The notes under the pieces: generated by a model
Seen by the model: only the letters and a program-made list of their open reading frames with translations
Told to the model about the DNA's origin: nothing
The model's database searches: none
Translations under genes and position numbers: made by a program
Shown here: one piece after another, positions 33,988 through 45,264 of the stretch
Position numbering within the stretch: position 1 is the stretch's first letter
Layout: each line of letters starts with the position of its first letter
Origin: Dermanyssus gallinae
Lineage: Eukaryota > Arthropoda > Arachnida > Mesostigmata > Dermanyssidae
Assembly: GCA_003439945.1 (NCBI GenBank)
Contig: QVRM01002059.1
Location: forward strand, 124,001 to 188,000
Direction of reading: 5' to 3'
Length of the DNA stretch: 64,000 nt

Positions 33988-36305
33988 GTGGGATCATTTT
34001 CAAAGAGCTCGAGCGCCGGTCTGGATTTCATCAGACCTCGACTGCTACAGGACCTCCTCTCATCGACTCTCGGCTGCTCATCCGACGGACTTAGCAAGGC
34101 CCTAGCAAAGGTGATCGATCTACTGCGATGGGGAGCTCCGCATCCAAGGTGGTGTCCCCTTATCTTCGGTGCGAGGCTGTTTGCACTAAAGAAGAAAGAC
34201 GGCTCGTTTAGACCTATCGCTTGTTCATCGGTACTACGCAGGATCGCGGCGAAATTGGCAGTAAGGGACTCTAGAGATGTTATCAGCCTAGCGGTTGGGC
34301 CTCACCAGTTGAGTTTCTCCACCAAGGGGGTGCTGAAATAGTGATTCACGCTACCAGGGCTTGTATTGATTCTCGGCCCGATCCATCCGTGCTAGTCAAA
34401 CTTAATTTCAAGAACGCGTTTAACACCGTCAGAAGGGATCATTTGCTGAAAGTGGTTGGAGATGAGACCCCTGCTATTTGTCATCAAGTGAAATTGGCCT
34501 ACAGTGCTCCATCGCACTTGGTCTTGCCCTCGGCACTGCTTACTTCGGCTGTTGGGGTTCAACAGGGAGATCCCCTCGCTCCCCCTCTGTTTTGTCTTGC
34601 CGTTAAAGACTTAATTAACTCACTTGAAAGTCTACTCAATCTTTGGTATTTGTTTCAAGTTTATTCACCATAAATTGGTAGTGTATTACAAAAGTTCACA
34701 TATCATTTTGTAGGCTAATAATATCGTTAACACGTGCTTGTAGTGACGGTGTTTCGATAAACGAGCAAGTGAGTATGTGGTATCGTCCGATATTGCACTC
34801 GCCACAATATTTACATACGCATTCGTCAATTTCATAACAATTTCCTCTTAAGCACAAAAGGTGGTGGTAGCCGTGCCATGTTGTTCGGCATATTAGAGAT
34901 CTATTTTTCTGTGATGAAAGTTTCCACTTATTGCTGCACTTATTGCTTGGTATTTGGACGACGATGTCATTGGATGTCACATTAGTACGGTCTGTGAAGA
35001 CTTAAAAAAGATACTTAGTTTCACTACATGCAGCGGTTTGGACCTGAACCCCGTCAAGTGTGAGGTTCACATAACCGGCTCAGGTACAGCTGACATATCC
35101 GCTATACAGAATTTACTGCCAGGTTGCCGCGTAACAGGCGACGACCTAGATCTTCTTGGCGTACCCCTATTTTCTCGCCACCTTGGACTGACATCGAACG
35201 CGGGAAGGAAAAACTTGAGATTGGCTTTAATCGTCTTCCCCAGCTGGGCGCTCACCGGGGGTTGTACCTCCTGCGTTTATGCTTCTCCGCGTCGAGGCTG
35301 AACTACCTGTTCAGGGGAATCAACAGTTCAGCCTTCTCGGCCCAGTGGGAGGAAATTAACTTGAAGATAGGTTTCGCGTTGGAATCTATACTCAACTTGC
35401 GGTTGCAAGACGATTCCCTAGTTCAGGCCTTCTTGCCGGTAGCCAGAGGTGGACTGGGCCTGCCTGAAGCAGTTTCTTTTTCAGTCGCAGCACACATCGC
35501 CTCCTTATATTCGGTGACTAGTGGCGTTGAGTCTATCCTGGACCCCCAAGCGATTGCAAGTTTCCACTCCACGCGTGAAAAGACTCAGGATGACGCCATT
35601 GCATTCTGTGGGTCTTTACCGGAGACTCCTTCTCTTCAGCGCTCGTGGTCAGAACTGGCAACTGATGGCCGATGGAGCGGCCTGTGGGACCGAACAACTA
35701 CGGCCGCAAGCAAAGCGAGGTTACAGGCAGTTTCCTCGGTCGATGTAGATGCATGGCTGCATGCCCTCCCGAGCCTTCAACTTGTCTTGAGTCTACACGA
35801 ATACTAGTCGGGTTGAGGTTAGGAGTAGACCTAGTCTCCCCACACCAGTGCAGGTACGGTGACGAGGTCGACTCCCTAGGTCACCATGGACTTTCCTGTC
35901 CGCAGAGTTCAGGCAGAATTGCGCGCCACTCAGCCTTGAGTGAGACATTTAGCAGAGGGCTACGGTCGGCGGGCTACCCATGCATTTTGGAGCCTCCCGG
36001 CTTAGTCAGAGACAATGGAAGGAGACCTGATGGAATGACCCTGACTCCCTTTGAGCGGGGCCAAATGCTGGTGTGGGATGCTTGTTCTCACCCCTTGCGT
36101 TCGAGACATTGGGGGAGGGGCTGGGTTGCTCACGAAGAAACTGCTCAACGATGTCGGGAGAAGATTGGTGCTGGCTACAGGAGACAAGAGGGCGGGCGAA
36201 TATTTACTGCAACGCCTGTCATTGGATGTTCAGAGAGGGAATGCCGCTTCGGTGGGAGGCACCCCGGCTAGGTGGGCCAGCCCAAGCCTGGTCCTAACGC
36301 CTTGA
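33988..36305 (+). pseudogene. Non-LTR retroelement with RT and RPDG...WDA C-terminus, copy 2
   Basis: Same family as the minus copy, in the opposite direction and 5'-truncated. It has SSSAGLDFIRPRLLQDLLSS, ARLFALKKKDGSFRPIACSS, VLVKLNFKNAFNTVRRDHLL and QGDPLAPPLFCL. After an inserted fragment come WYLDDDVIG (catalytic box; the usual DDG is DDD), LNPVKCEV and a finger-like CRYGDEVDSLGHHGLSC. It ends with RPDGMTLTPFERGQMLVWDA and GDKRAGEYLLQRLSLDVQRGN, then TGA 36303. At least four frame changes and a 294-bp insertion inactivate it. Longest open piece: 227 codons (35124-35807). Confidence 0.78.
34653..34946 (-). mobile_element. 3' end of a second LINE inserted into the retroelement, 10-bp target duplication
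   Basis: The inserted unit reads on the minus strand as the last 80-odd codons of an ORF. These include WHGYHHLLCLRGN and the zinc-ribbon-like CKYCGECNIGRYHILTCS seen at LINE C-termini. The end is RVNDIISLQNDM, a stop and an AATAAA shortly after. TTGGTATTTG flanks it on both sides (34643-34652 and 34947-34956). It lies inside the YLDD region of the host element. Confidence 0.75.
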
Positions 36306-36879
36306 GTTAAGCCCCGAGCGGGCTGTGCACATGTTCTTACATCACAAATGTATATCTTAATACACATATATATGAAAACAAAATATGTCCGATTATGGAG
36401 GAAACTTTGCATATACGGTGGCACTTTAGTCAGTTTTATATAGATTAACCCTTTCCTCAACTTTCATCCTGCACTCTCTCAATTAGTCATCTCCGCTTAA
36501 CAAAATTACGTCTAGACTGGCTCGGTTTTTAACGTAAAAAGTAGCTGTTAGTACCCAGCTAAGTATCGGAGTTTTATTATTCAATAAATTCTAAAGTGAG
36601 CAAAATTAAGTTGAAGGAGCAAGGTCAGAACTTGCTGGTGCTGTCAAGTATTTCTAGTAAAACTATTCGAATTGCACTTACAGGAGTTCACCACAGATAT
36701 AAACGGGCGGTTATTTTAATGAAGAAATAGCAAAGCCATTAGCCGCAGGGTAATCTGCAGAAAAATATATGTGCCTGCTGGACTCCTGACAAGACAGCTG
36801 TACTCCGACCTGGAAGCAGTGCATGCCACCTTAAAGGAACAGCATGGCTTCGCTCAACAAAAACGGCGTGAATAACTGT

Positions 36880-36975
36880 ACTGTTTGACGTCAAACAAAC
36901 CTTTGCAAGACCGCTCCGCCCATTTTATGCGGTGTTCGTCGATTTCAAAACTGCATGTTACGGAACTTGTCACAG
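36880..36975 (+). pseudogene. Small LINE RT fragment
   Basis: RPFYAVFVDFKTACY matches RT motif A (normally VDFKTAFD) of RTE/CR1-like elements. The surroundings are unreadable. Confidence 0.4.
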
Positions 36976-36999
36976 AAGTTTTCGCCTGCCATGAAGATG

Positions 37000-38180
37000 A
37001 GCTCACATTTTAGAGAGAGTTGTGTCCGGGACCATACATGATCAGTAGATGCCACACCTGATATATGCACAGATGAACAACGCCCGCAACTGCATTATGT
37101 TTAAATCTATACCGCTTCTCCTTATGACCTAACCAGTGATTTCCGCAGAGCTCTCTCGGATGTCTAAAGAAGGAGCCACAGACATACTAAAATTTCATAG
37201 GGAAAAACTGTGGGCTATGATCGAACTTAACTCTAAGCGGGGCTCACACGAGCTTTTTTGCTCCCCTTATTCGTGCCGGCCTCACCAATCGGCCACTTTC
37301 TAAGAAAAGTGGGCGGCCAAACAGATGCTTTCGGATGTGATTATGACCAAGTGGAACATCGCACCACCATTACACATATTCGTTTTTGATCTGTCGCTCG
37401 CTCTTAGCTTATGTTTGGACCCACTACTAGGTAGTCTGCAATTTTCGTGTCTGCCAAGTTGCCCAGAGAATCAGGGTTCCAGTTGTCGACAATGGCAGAG
37501 AAGAGTTCTACCTGGCACTCATTTTGGCGGCAGCGGACGCCTCTAAAAGGGCTAGGTTGCCTGCTATTTGTCGTTTTGAGCGTTCGTAGCATATAAGGTT
37601 CCACGTTGTTTACGGCTGCCGCGCTAGAAACGTTATCGCGTTGCTGATCATGTTGAACTAACCTGTCATTCGTATAAAAAATACATCGAGAAGCTCCTAC
37701 AATGTATCACAAATTTTCAAAAGGTTATCTAACAGAATGATCTAGGTATACTCTAAGTAGTGTTGACCTACAGTCAAATCCGTAGTGTCTTGGGTTTCTG
37801 AGATAAAATCTACAATTGTAATTATTGTTACAATATTGGAGGTGGAGGTGTATACCGCAAACGCGACCTGTGGGCAGGCATTTAGCCCTCGAACGGCCGA
37901 AGAAGCAGGAGGTGCACGACGATCGGAGGTTAAGGATCACCATCGCACAGTCGCATTGTCCGCTCCTCCGTGACTGCCGTTGTCGTGACCATTGTCCTGC
38001 TTGCTGTTGGTACCGCGGCTTCTGCACAGGCGACTACGCGTTTAGAGTATCCAGGACAGAAACCCTGTCTCCTCTAGTATCTGCATATCCACCTCATCTC
38101 CAACTCGAGTGACAACCACCGACAGACAGAAATCTACCCAAGCTGCCCTTATTACAAGAACGACAGAAGAAGAATCAAGC
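37000..38180. other. Upstream region of ACAD8; no gene recognised
   Basis: No supported ORF. The last 350 bases are GC-richer and may hold a 5' UTR. A CAAGCAG just before the ACAD8 start could be a splice acceptor, leaving room for an upstream untranslated exon. Confidence 0.3.
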
Positions 38181-38184
38181 AGGC

Positions 38185-39428
38185 ATGATTTCCATTTTGT
38201 CACGACTTCCCAGGGCCTTGCTCTCGCGAGCTTCGGCTGGGGTAGCCCGAAAACAGGCCAGGTGTGTTGGCCAGGCTTTGCTCGATGATACGATGGGCCT
38301 AACGGAGGAGCAAATTCAAATTCAGGACATCGCCAAGGACTTTACCTCTAAGGAATGGCTATCCAATATGCGCGACTGGGATAAAAATCACACATTTCCG
38401 CGTGAGTCACTACGTGCCGCCGCGGCACTCGGCTTCGGGGCAATCCGAGCTCGTGAAGAATTCGGCGGAACCGGCTTGGGCAGTCTGGACTCGGTCGTCA
38501 TCTTCGAGGCGCTCGCGAGAGGCTGCTGTTCGACGGCCGCCTACCTCAGTATCCACAACATGGCCACGTGGATGGTCGACTACTTCGGTAACGAGGAACA
38601 GCGGGCTAAATGGATTTCGAAGCTGGCCAGTATGGAGTTCTGCAGTTCGTACTGTCTCACCGAGCCCGGAAGCGGCAGTGGCGCAGCGTCACTGTCAACA
38701 AAAGCTGCCCGAGACGGCGATTATTACATTCTAAACGGCAGCAAAGCGTTCATATCCACTGGTGGCGAAAGCAATATCTACGTCTGCATGGTCCGCACCG
38801 GAGGGCCGGGACCGAAAGGAATATCATGCGTGGTCATTGAGAAAGGCTCGCCGGGCCTGTCTTTCGGCAAGAACGAGGAGAAGGTGGGCTGGAATACGCA
38901 TCCGACGCGAATCGTCTTGTTTGAGGACTGCCGAGTGCCCGTCGCGAACCGTCTCGGCGAGGAGGGCCAAGGCTTCAACATCGCCATGAAGGGCCTAAAC
39001 AATGGGCGGGTGAACGTGGCTGCCTGCTCGGTGGGTGCACCTGCCGCCGGTATCGAGTTTGTCGTCAACTACATTCGGGAGCGAAAACAGTTCGGCAGGG
39101 CCATCGCGGACTTCCAGTTCAGCCAGTTCCGAGTGGCAGAAATGGCGACTCGACTCCAGGCCTGCCGCTTAATGGTTCATGAGGCTGCAAAGGCCGCACA
39201 GGAAGCTCGAATGAACGCTACGGAGCTGAGTGCTATGGCGAAATACTTTGCCACTGAAAACTGCTTCAAGATTACAGATACGGCGATGCAGTTAATGGGC
39301 GGATACGGCTTCATCAAGGAATTCCCTGTGCAGCAATACTTCCGAGACTGTCGTGCACACCGGATCATCGAGGGACGAACGAGGTCATGCGACTCATCGT
39401 TTCGCGAGACATCCTCAAGGCAGTCTGA
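38185..39428 (+). CDS. ACAD8: Isobutyryl-CoA dehydrogenase, mitochondrial (ACAD8-like), intronless, one apparent base lost near the 3' end
   Basis: This flavoenzyme oxidises isobutyryl-CoA to methacrylyl-CoA in mitochondrial valine breakdown. It begins with an arginine/serine-rich presequence (MISILSRLPRALLSRASAG). All acyl-CoA dehydrogenase parts follow: the N-terminal helical domain, SIHNMATWMVDYFGNEEQR, SYCLTEPGSGSG, YILNGSKAFISTGGES, RTGGPGPKGISCVVIEKG, VGWNTHPTR, RKQFG, MGGYGF and the catalytic Glu in RIIEG (about residue 396). Length (about 414 codons) equals the family. After GAG GGA (to 39375) one base is missing. Restoring phase gives the usual NEVMRLIVSRDIL ending and TGA at 39426-39428. 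As read, the frame runs on to 39447 with a foreign tail. No introns occur, unlike vertebrate ACAD8 and unlike KIFBP here, so a retrogene is possible, though no A-tail or duplication is visible. Confidence 0.9.
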
Positions 39429-39950
39429 GGATGAGGAGGAGTGGTAGTGCGTACGTCCGCAGAAGAGCTCGAGTATCAAGCAAAAGACCTGGTTTTTACA
39501 TATATATATATGAATATATAGGTTTTATTTTATTCTAACAATACGAAAGTGGTAAGGATAATGACGACGAAGACGGTAATAAAGTCCGTCTGAGCACCTA
39601 TGCATCGGAGGCACGGCTTTCAAGTGTGAAAGCGACCTGCACAGCCTGTACAATGCTAGCCTGCTCATAGCAGCTTTGACAACACGGCGATTTGCTAAAA
39701 TTGCCATGTGTGTGTTTGTCTGACACAACAATAGGAGTCTCACGTGTACAGATCATTTGAATGACGGTTAACAGAGCGAAAGAGAGAGGGAGGAAGTAAG
39801 TTAGTAACACGTCGATCAATCGATTGAAATTACGGCCGGCGCATTGGATGTATGTGTGTGGTGCTTTGCGCCGTTAACTTTAAAAACAAAACAACCGCAA
39901 CATTCCGTAGGCGAGCAGCTCCCAGTGAGCCTACAACATGTCACATTGTT

Positions 39951-39974
39951 ACAATAAACTCTATAATAAAGAAA
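39951..39974 (+). terminator. Candidate polyadenylation signals (AATAAA, ATAATAAAG)
   Basis: CAATAAACTCTATAATAAAG lies about 520 bases after the ACAD8 stop and is the nearest plausible 3' end for it. Confidence 0.3.
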
Positions 39975-40141
39975 AATATAGGTGAATAGTCGCCAAATGT
40001 ACACAAGGTACAGCAAAACCGGCTACCATCATTTAATGTGATTAAATACTGGGATTCACGAGATCTATACTGCGTGAGTCTGTCAGTATTGCTTACAGTT
40101 ATCGCAGCATCCGTTAAAACCATGCATTTGATTATCCGGCA

Positions 40142-40150
40142 TATATAAGG
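40142..40150 (+). promoter_or_regulatory. Candidate TATA box
   Basis: TATATAAGG in otherwise unique sequence, about 700 bases 5' of the 40839 ORF with a (TA)n tract between. TA-rich DNA makes chance matches common. Confidence 0.2.
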
Positions 40151-40372
40151 CGCTCACACAAATGCCCTCGCCCCCTCTACGCTAAAGCCCAGTACAGTCA
40201 GACCCAAAGCAGCAAATAGCCAAAAAATAAAACTGGCAACGGGTGAGGAACGGCAGTGCGGCAGCTATATATGGACCCCATGAGAGGCTACTTCCTTGGG
40301 AATAGGCTGATTAGTAGCACCCTAGGTAACACTTCACACGCGTCATAAATGCGCTCAAAAGCACATTTGTTA

Positions 40373-40473
<101 letters not shown>

Positions 40474-40838
40474 TAATACGCGCTTTATTTACAATAAAGG
40501 GAAAATGTACATTGCAAGAAAATCACAACATTCATGCATAGGTTCGGGTTGCTCTCCAAGAAAACAGGGACATTACAATTTCCTTTTTCGCTATGCATTT
40601 CGGTTTGTAGCGAACCTTAGATCGCGTATGCGAATGTCTACAGTTGAACATTTGACAACATAATTCTTCATTTTGTATGACCTTTTGTAAGCATTTTTAG
40701 TCCAGTTCTTTAAAAACATTAACTATGTCGTCTACGTGTCTGTCCTTTCGTGGCACACCGCAGCGAAATGCAACATATATATATGTATTGTGAAGCATCT
40801 TTCTAGCTGCGCAAAATTTGCCGCGGAAAGAAGAATAT

Positions 40839-41504
40839 ATGAAGCGCGTTCTTTGCTTGCCGCGGACGGCAAGGAACCGTTTTGTGTACCTGCTAGCGGG
40901 TTACGGACCGGCAGTGGAAACAATCAGAGTCAGGCTTAAGTCACCTATTACAAAGCCACTTCAGCAATTTTTGTTAGAGTGGCAGAGAAAAGTGACCGAG
41001 GCCTTGGCTGAGGTAGCGCAGTTAGATGTGTACCTCACCAGGGAGCTTTGGGATGGAATGGCATGCACTAGCCGGCACGTGTACACAAGGTACATTGTAC
41101 ATGGCTATCATCACTTGGTGTGTTTGACTCAAGGATTTCACCAAGTCGTTGCCGGTTCTGCTCGCAGATATGCGCTAAATACCACGCAGCGAGCTGCCAG
41201 TCGCATCGGCGGTCTTTGCACTTTCTTGCCCGGTGGGAGGGTCGCTGATGATTGTATTGTAATTATGGATCATCTTGAAATGCAAAGTTATTGCAAAATA
41301 ATATATGGAGCCTACGATGTATATTCAGTGCATAAATATTGGGACCCAGCGTCGTGCCTATACATTAATATGAATAATCTCTACTATGGAGAGTGTCTCA
41401 GAGTGGCGCTCGTAGACCACGTTGTGTTCCGCGAGGAGTACATCAGCACCATCATAACGGTGATTGAAACACTCAGACACAAACCCGCTGGGTTGAGCTA
41501 TTGA
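40839..41504 (+). CDS. Unrecognised 221-codon intact ORF
   Basis: From ATG 40839 (MKRVLCLPR) to TGA 41502-41504 without interruption, with varied protein-like composition. It includes a helical LLEWQRKVTEALAEVAQLDVY, then YIVHGYHHLVCLTQGF, ASRIGGLCTFLPGGRVADD and a tyrosine-rich segment KIIYGAYDVYSVHKYWD. AATAAA follows within about 10 bases of the stop, and an A-run ends the unit at about 41680. I recognise no domain. The neighbouring frame upstream (FAAERRIYEARSLLAADG) also looks coding, so the true N-terminus may lie upstream of a base loss near 40885. It could be a lineage-specific gene, a retroposed copy, or a mobile-element or integrated viral gene. The shared 3' end with 31123-31232 favours something repeated. 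Confidence 0.45.
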   Translation: MKRVLCLPRTARNRFVYLLAGYGPAVETIRVRLKSPITKPLQQFLLEWQRKVTEALAEVAQLDVYLTRELWDGMACTSRHVYTRYIVHGYHHLVCLTQGFHQVVAGSARRYALNTTQRAASRIGGLCTFLPGGRVADDCIVIMDHLEMQSYCKIIYGAYDVYSVHKYWDPASCLYINMNNLYYGECLRVALVDHVVFREEYISTIITVIETLRHKPAGLSY

Positions 41505-41591
41505 ACAATAAACAGTCACATCGATAATTTATGTGAATTAAACCTGTATGTAATAAATATCGCGACAAACTAAACTGTAAAAATAACAATT

Positions 41592-41680
41592 TTCACTTGA
41601 TTTATCCGGTGTACACGTTCATAAGGAGACAATTGTTGCCTCCGGCATATAAACAAATAAAATTGTAACTATAAAAAAAA
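41592..41680 (+). repeat. Dispersed repeat D, copy 2, with A-run
   Basis: Inverted match to 31123-31232, including about 50 identical bases. It ends AATAAAATTGTAACTATAAAAAAAA, like a polyadenylated 3' terminus, and lies 90 bases after the 221-codon ORF. Confidence 0.7.
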
Positions 41681-41689
41681 TATATAGAC

Positions 41690-42035
41690 GATTTTGCTCG
41701 TTTTGTCTATCGGCATGCACTGGTGAGGGTTCCGATGAAGTACAACAGAATTGTAATGATTCTGTAATGATGTTTTTTTGAAGAGGCGAAGACACTATAC
41801 AGAACCCTTCTTATGGTATATGCACAGCGTCGCCATGATAGTTACAGCTATTGACTGAGCTACGGTGTTGACCTCCACAGCAGATCTGTTGCTTGAGATA
41901 GTCCTGAATGAGTTAAAGATAGGTTTGAAGAAAGGTTCTATTGGATTCATTTGTCGAAGATTTGCGACAAAGGTTTCATTACCCACAATCAATTGAGGAA
42001 TACAAATATTTAGGAATACCTAAACACCTGTATTT
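41690..42035. other. No gene recognised
   Basis: AT-rich sequence without a supported ORF or repeat. Confidence 0.35.
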
Positions 42036-42039
42036 TTTA

Positions 42040-42084
42040 CTTGTTATAAGTAAAACGAGTAGAACTCGTTTTACTTATCACAAG
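42040..42084. repeat. 20-bp inverted repeat with 5-base loop
   Basis: Arms 42040-42059 and 42065-42084 pair with one mismatch. Loop TAGAA. Confidence 0.85.
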
Positions 42085-42289
42085 ACTCATGAGAACCATC
42101 CTATTGGCTAATGAAATCCCCAAGAACTCCATTTGTTCTTTCCATGTATAGCCGTGAAGGGTCCCGAACAGAACTAAATCCTATCGTGGAATATCCCTGG
42201 TAAATAATATATTCATTAATTAATCGTCAACTAACCGGATAGCGAATCGACTACTTCAAGGTTTGTCAAAAATATCTGACTACCGGTAC

Positions 42290-43030
42290 GGTTTTCTTCT
42301 TAGAAGGCCTTGCAAACAGGCGGTGTCCGGACTATTGGCATTTATAGGTGAACAATCAAGACCATTTTACGCATGTTTAGTATATTTCGAAAAACATTAA
42401 ATAAGGACAAGAGAACCAAACTTAAAAAAAACTGTATGCGACGTAGCATAAAACAAGTAATGAAGTTTAAGAAACAAGGGCATGTTTTAACTACAACACA
42501 ATCTACAACTAGAAATTGTATCTAACTAAGTTGTGCTGTAGCACTGATAGACTTGGATTTGCGGAACAAATTTTAAATTTGCGTATACGATAAACATTGG
42601 CAAACCTAGCGTTGAGACGGCTGGAACCCCTGCTAGTTAATGCCGCCCCTGGAGTATTTCGAATAAAGATTCTGCCAATTGTAATATACGGCTCTCATAG
42701 AGCTACGCCACGACTGTAATAAATCACCACTGAAGTGTTCGATCTAGTTTAAAGTAATTGTGAAACTTTTCAACTAAGACTCTCTAAAAACTGTTCAAGT
42801 ACGATGGCAATACAACTTCTACAAAAACACACTGTGTGAGGGTCTGCACGAACTCGGCTTTATATTTCTAAAAATCACGTGGCAGATCTACAAGCGGTTT
42901 CGAAAGGGAAAACGCTTTGCCGCCATGTTTTTACTACAAAACTTAACATATTGACCAGCTTTTAATTCGGACGAATGGAGACGCTATGGCAGAATAAATC
43001 CATTGTGCCATGTGCCGCGCAATTGGCATG
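42290..43030 (+). pseudogene. Heavily decayed LINE RT remnant (RTE/CR1-like)
   Basis: Short matches appear in order: RPFYACLVYFEK (RT motif A; normally VDFEKAF) near 42358, FRIKILPIVIYGS (thumb region) near 42660, and a C-terminal CHVPRAIGM piece near 43005. Stops between them are numerous. Assignment rests on these motifs only. Confidence 0.4.
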
Positions 43031-43224
43031 GTTTCTATTACGTATTATATACAAACGAAGGCTGTTATGGAATATAATATTATTAATGTAAATAACAAAA
43101 AGCTTTATTGTACTACGATATTACATACTCTCATGCTCGTACCTGGGTGGAATATGAGATATTGCGTCCATTGTACATATAACTGCATCCTTACGTGGAC
43201 CGTGCGATACGCAAGACTGGTCTC

Positions 43225-44160
43225 ATTGACAGAATCAAGGATTCGAAAGTACTGGAGGAAGTAGAAAACATGAGCGATCACTACTGCATTGAGTACAATG
43301 TCGAAGCACTAGCTCCAAGAATAGAACGCCCATCGCACTAATTCGTCAGACCACTAACAAGAAGTCGGCTTAGGCCTCAATACTGGTGGAACACGGAGAT
43401 TGCCGATGCTCGGGCCGAATGCTCCAAAGCGCGACGCCAAAAAGAACCGCAGCTAGAGCTGAACTTCCGGAGGTGGTCACAGCGGCACTTTTGCAGTACA
43501 GAAGATGCAGGGCACACCTCAAAAAGAAAATCAGTAAAAGCAAGGCGAAATGCTGGAGAAACCTTCTACAAGAAGTCTAGAATGGCTCTTGGGGAAACCA
43601 TACAAAATAGTTAGGAGAAAGCTAAAAAGCATTACCAGAAACGAGATGTCGACTGAGGACAGGAAATGGTTAATACGGCAACTATTTCCGTCTCTCCCGG
43701 ACTTCGAGAGAATAAAAGTGGGCAAAGCCCCTGGTCCGAAACGGCATTCCAGCAGCCACCAACTGTTACTTAAGCAAAGTCATCTCACGGTTGCCAGCGT
43801 CTCTAATCGCATTATCAGCAAGGGCAAATTTCCGATGGCATGGAAAAGGCTGAGGTCGTTTAGTACCTAAGGGCGGCTCCCACAGACCTATCTGCCTCAT
43901 CAATAGCCTAGCGAAAGGAGCGAATGTCATAATCGAAAAAAGGCTACGGGCTTCGCCGGGGAAAACGGTCTCTTTTGGAGAACCAATTCGGGTTTACAAA
44001 ACTCAGATCCGTCCTTACTGCAATATTAGTATCGAAAGCCAAAGCGGTTTGCTCGACCACGGTAAAGACTAGAGATCTGTTCTTGACTGTCTTGCTGGAC
44101 ACTTTTAACAGTCTTCTGTAGAAAACCATTATTAACGCGCTCAGACAAACGAAGGTCTAC
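43225..44160 (+). pseudogene. R1-like non-LTR retrotransposon, endonuclease tail and RT N-terminal part
   Basis: In shifting frames I read the end of the APE endonuclease (KVLEEVENMSDHYCIEY), then PQYWWNTEIADARAECSKAR and CRAHLKKKISKSKAKCWRNLL. Next come GKPYKIVRRKLKS and RPICLINSLAKGANVIIEKRL, then FGFTKLRSVLTAI. This is the standard R1-clade order. Several frameshifts and stops are present. The catalytic part is missing, replaced by the inverted segment that follows. Confidence 0.7.
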
Positions 44161-44289
44161 CTTATCTAATCAGGCTAATCTCAGACAATCTGGATTGCTG
44201 CGAAGTGCGGTGCGAAGGCACAGAGAGTGCAAGCGCGTTTTCAATGTGATTTTCATCAACGTCAACGTATCTTAGTCGCGCAAGACGGT

Positions 44290-44700
44290 TGTGCATAGTG
44301 GAGGCTAATATCTTCTTATCTATCCCCCTCATCTGCCAGACACGCCGATCGGAGAGCCCGGGTCTGGCGCTACTGGCCAGTGAAAGGGATAGGTATCGAT
44401 GGTCGCTTAAGGCCTCTTCGTCTATCTGGACCTTCTATGATTGTATAAGGGTTATGGCAGTACCGTTAGCAAGCGTAATATCCAGGTGTGAGGTTTGCGA
44501 GCGCCTTACAAACGTCGGGTCATTCCCCTCGTTCAGCTAAGAAAGGCCCTGCTCAGCCATCTAGTCCAAGAGGGGGCAGCCCCTGTTGCTGATCCAGTGC
44601 TCCGCCCAGGCCGTGTGATGGGCGTTAAAATCGCCTGCGACTAGAGTGGCCTGTTTCGGCTGGTTTCTCATGGAGGCCGCTAGATCGTAAGGTAGCCCTC
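44290..44700 (-). pseudogene. R1-like APE endonuclease fragment in inverted orientation
   Basis: On the minus strand, TLVAGDFNAHHTAWAEHW (44645-44590) carries the conserved GDFNAHH endonuclease motif. It continues with NRGCPLLD, LNEGNDPTFVRRSQTSHLD and ALSDHRYLSL. Two stops interrupt it. It lies between the 5' and 3' parts of a plus-strand R1 element, so it is an internal inversion or a second inserted copy. Confidence 0.7.
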
Positions 44701-45264
44701 AAAGTGCTTATTGGGTGACAAATCGCAGCAAAAAAGCAGCTATAAATGACTAAGGCTGGGTCGGCCAGCTCGATTTGCGGGAAGCCCTTCCCTAGTGGCT
44801 GTCACGGAGATGGTTAGGTGTGGGACCTGCCCTGTCCACTAGTAGGCAGGACAGCCCATGCTGTCCGACCTATGACATAATGCTCCGCACACACAGTGCA
44901 GTGTGTCGGAACTCCCGCGCCGTGTGATCAGGGGAGCCGCAGCGAGCCCAGACGGCCAGTCGGTTGATCAAACTTGCATGAATCCGCTCGGTGACTTGGC
45001 TGTTGGCACCGGAAACACACCGGAAGACGTGTCCGGCCTCCGGCTTGCACGTGCTGCCGGCTACTCTGATGGATGTCTGGGACTGTAGGTAGCTGCTCTA
45101 GAACCTGGCATACGGTGGAGCGTGCAGGCTCAAAACCCTCCCTCCTGGAACCGAGTTAATTGCGTAAGCTGATGACCTCTCGGTTACAGTAAGGGCCAGG
45201 GCCGGCTAAATTAGAGCTTTGGGCAAATGAAGTAGTTACCGAGGTTTCGTTTTGTAAGGAACTA

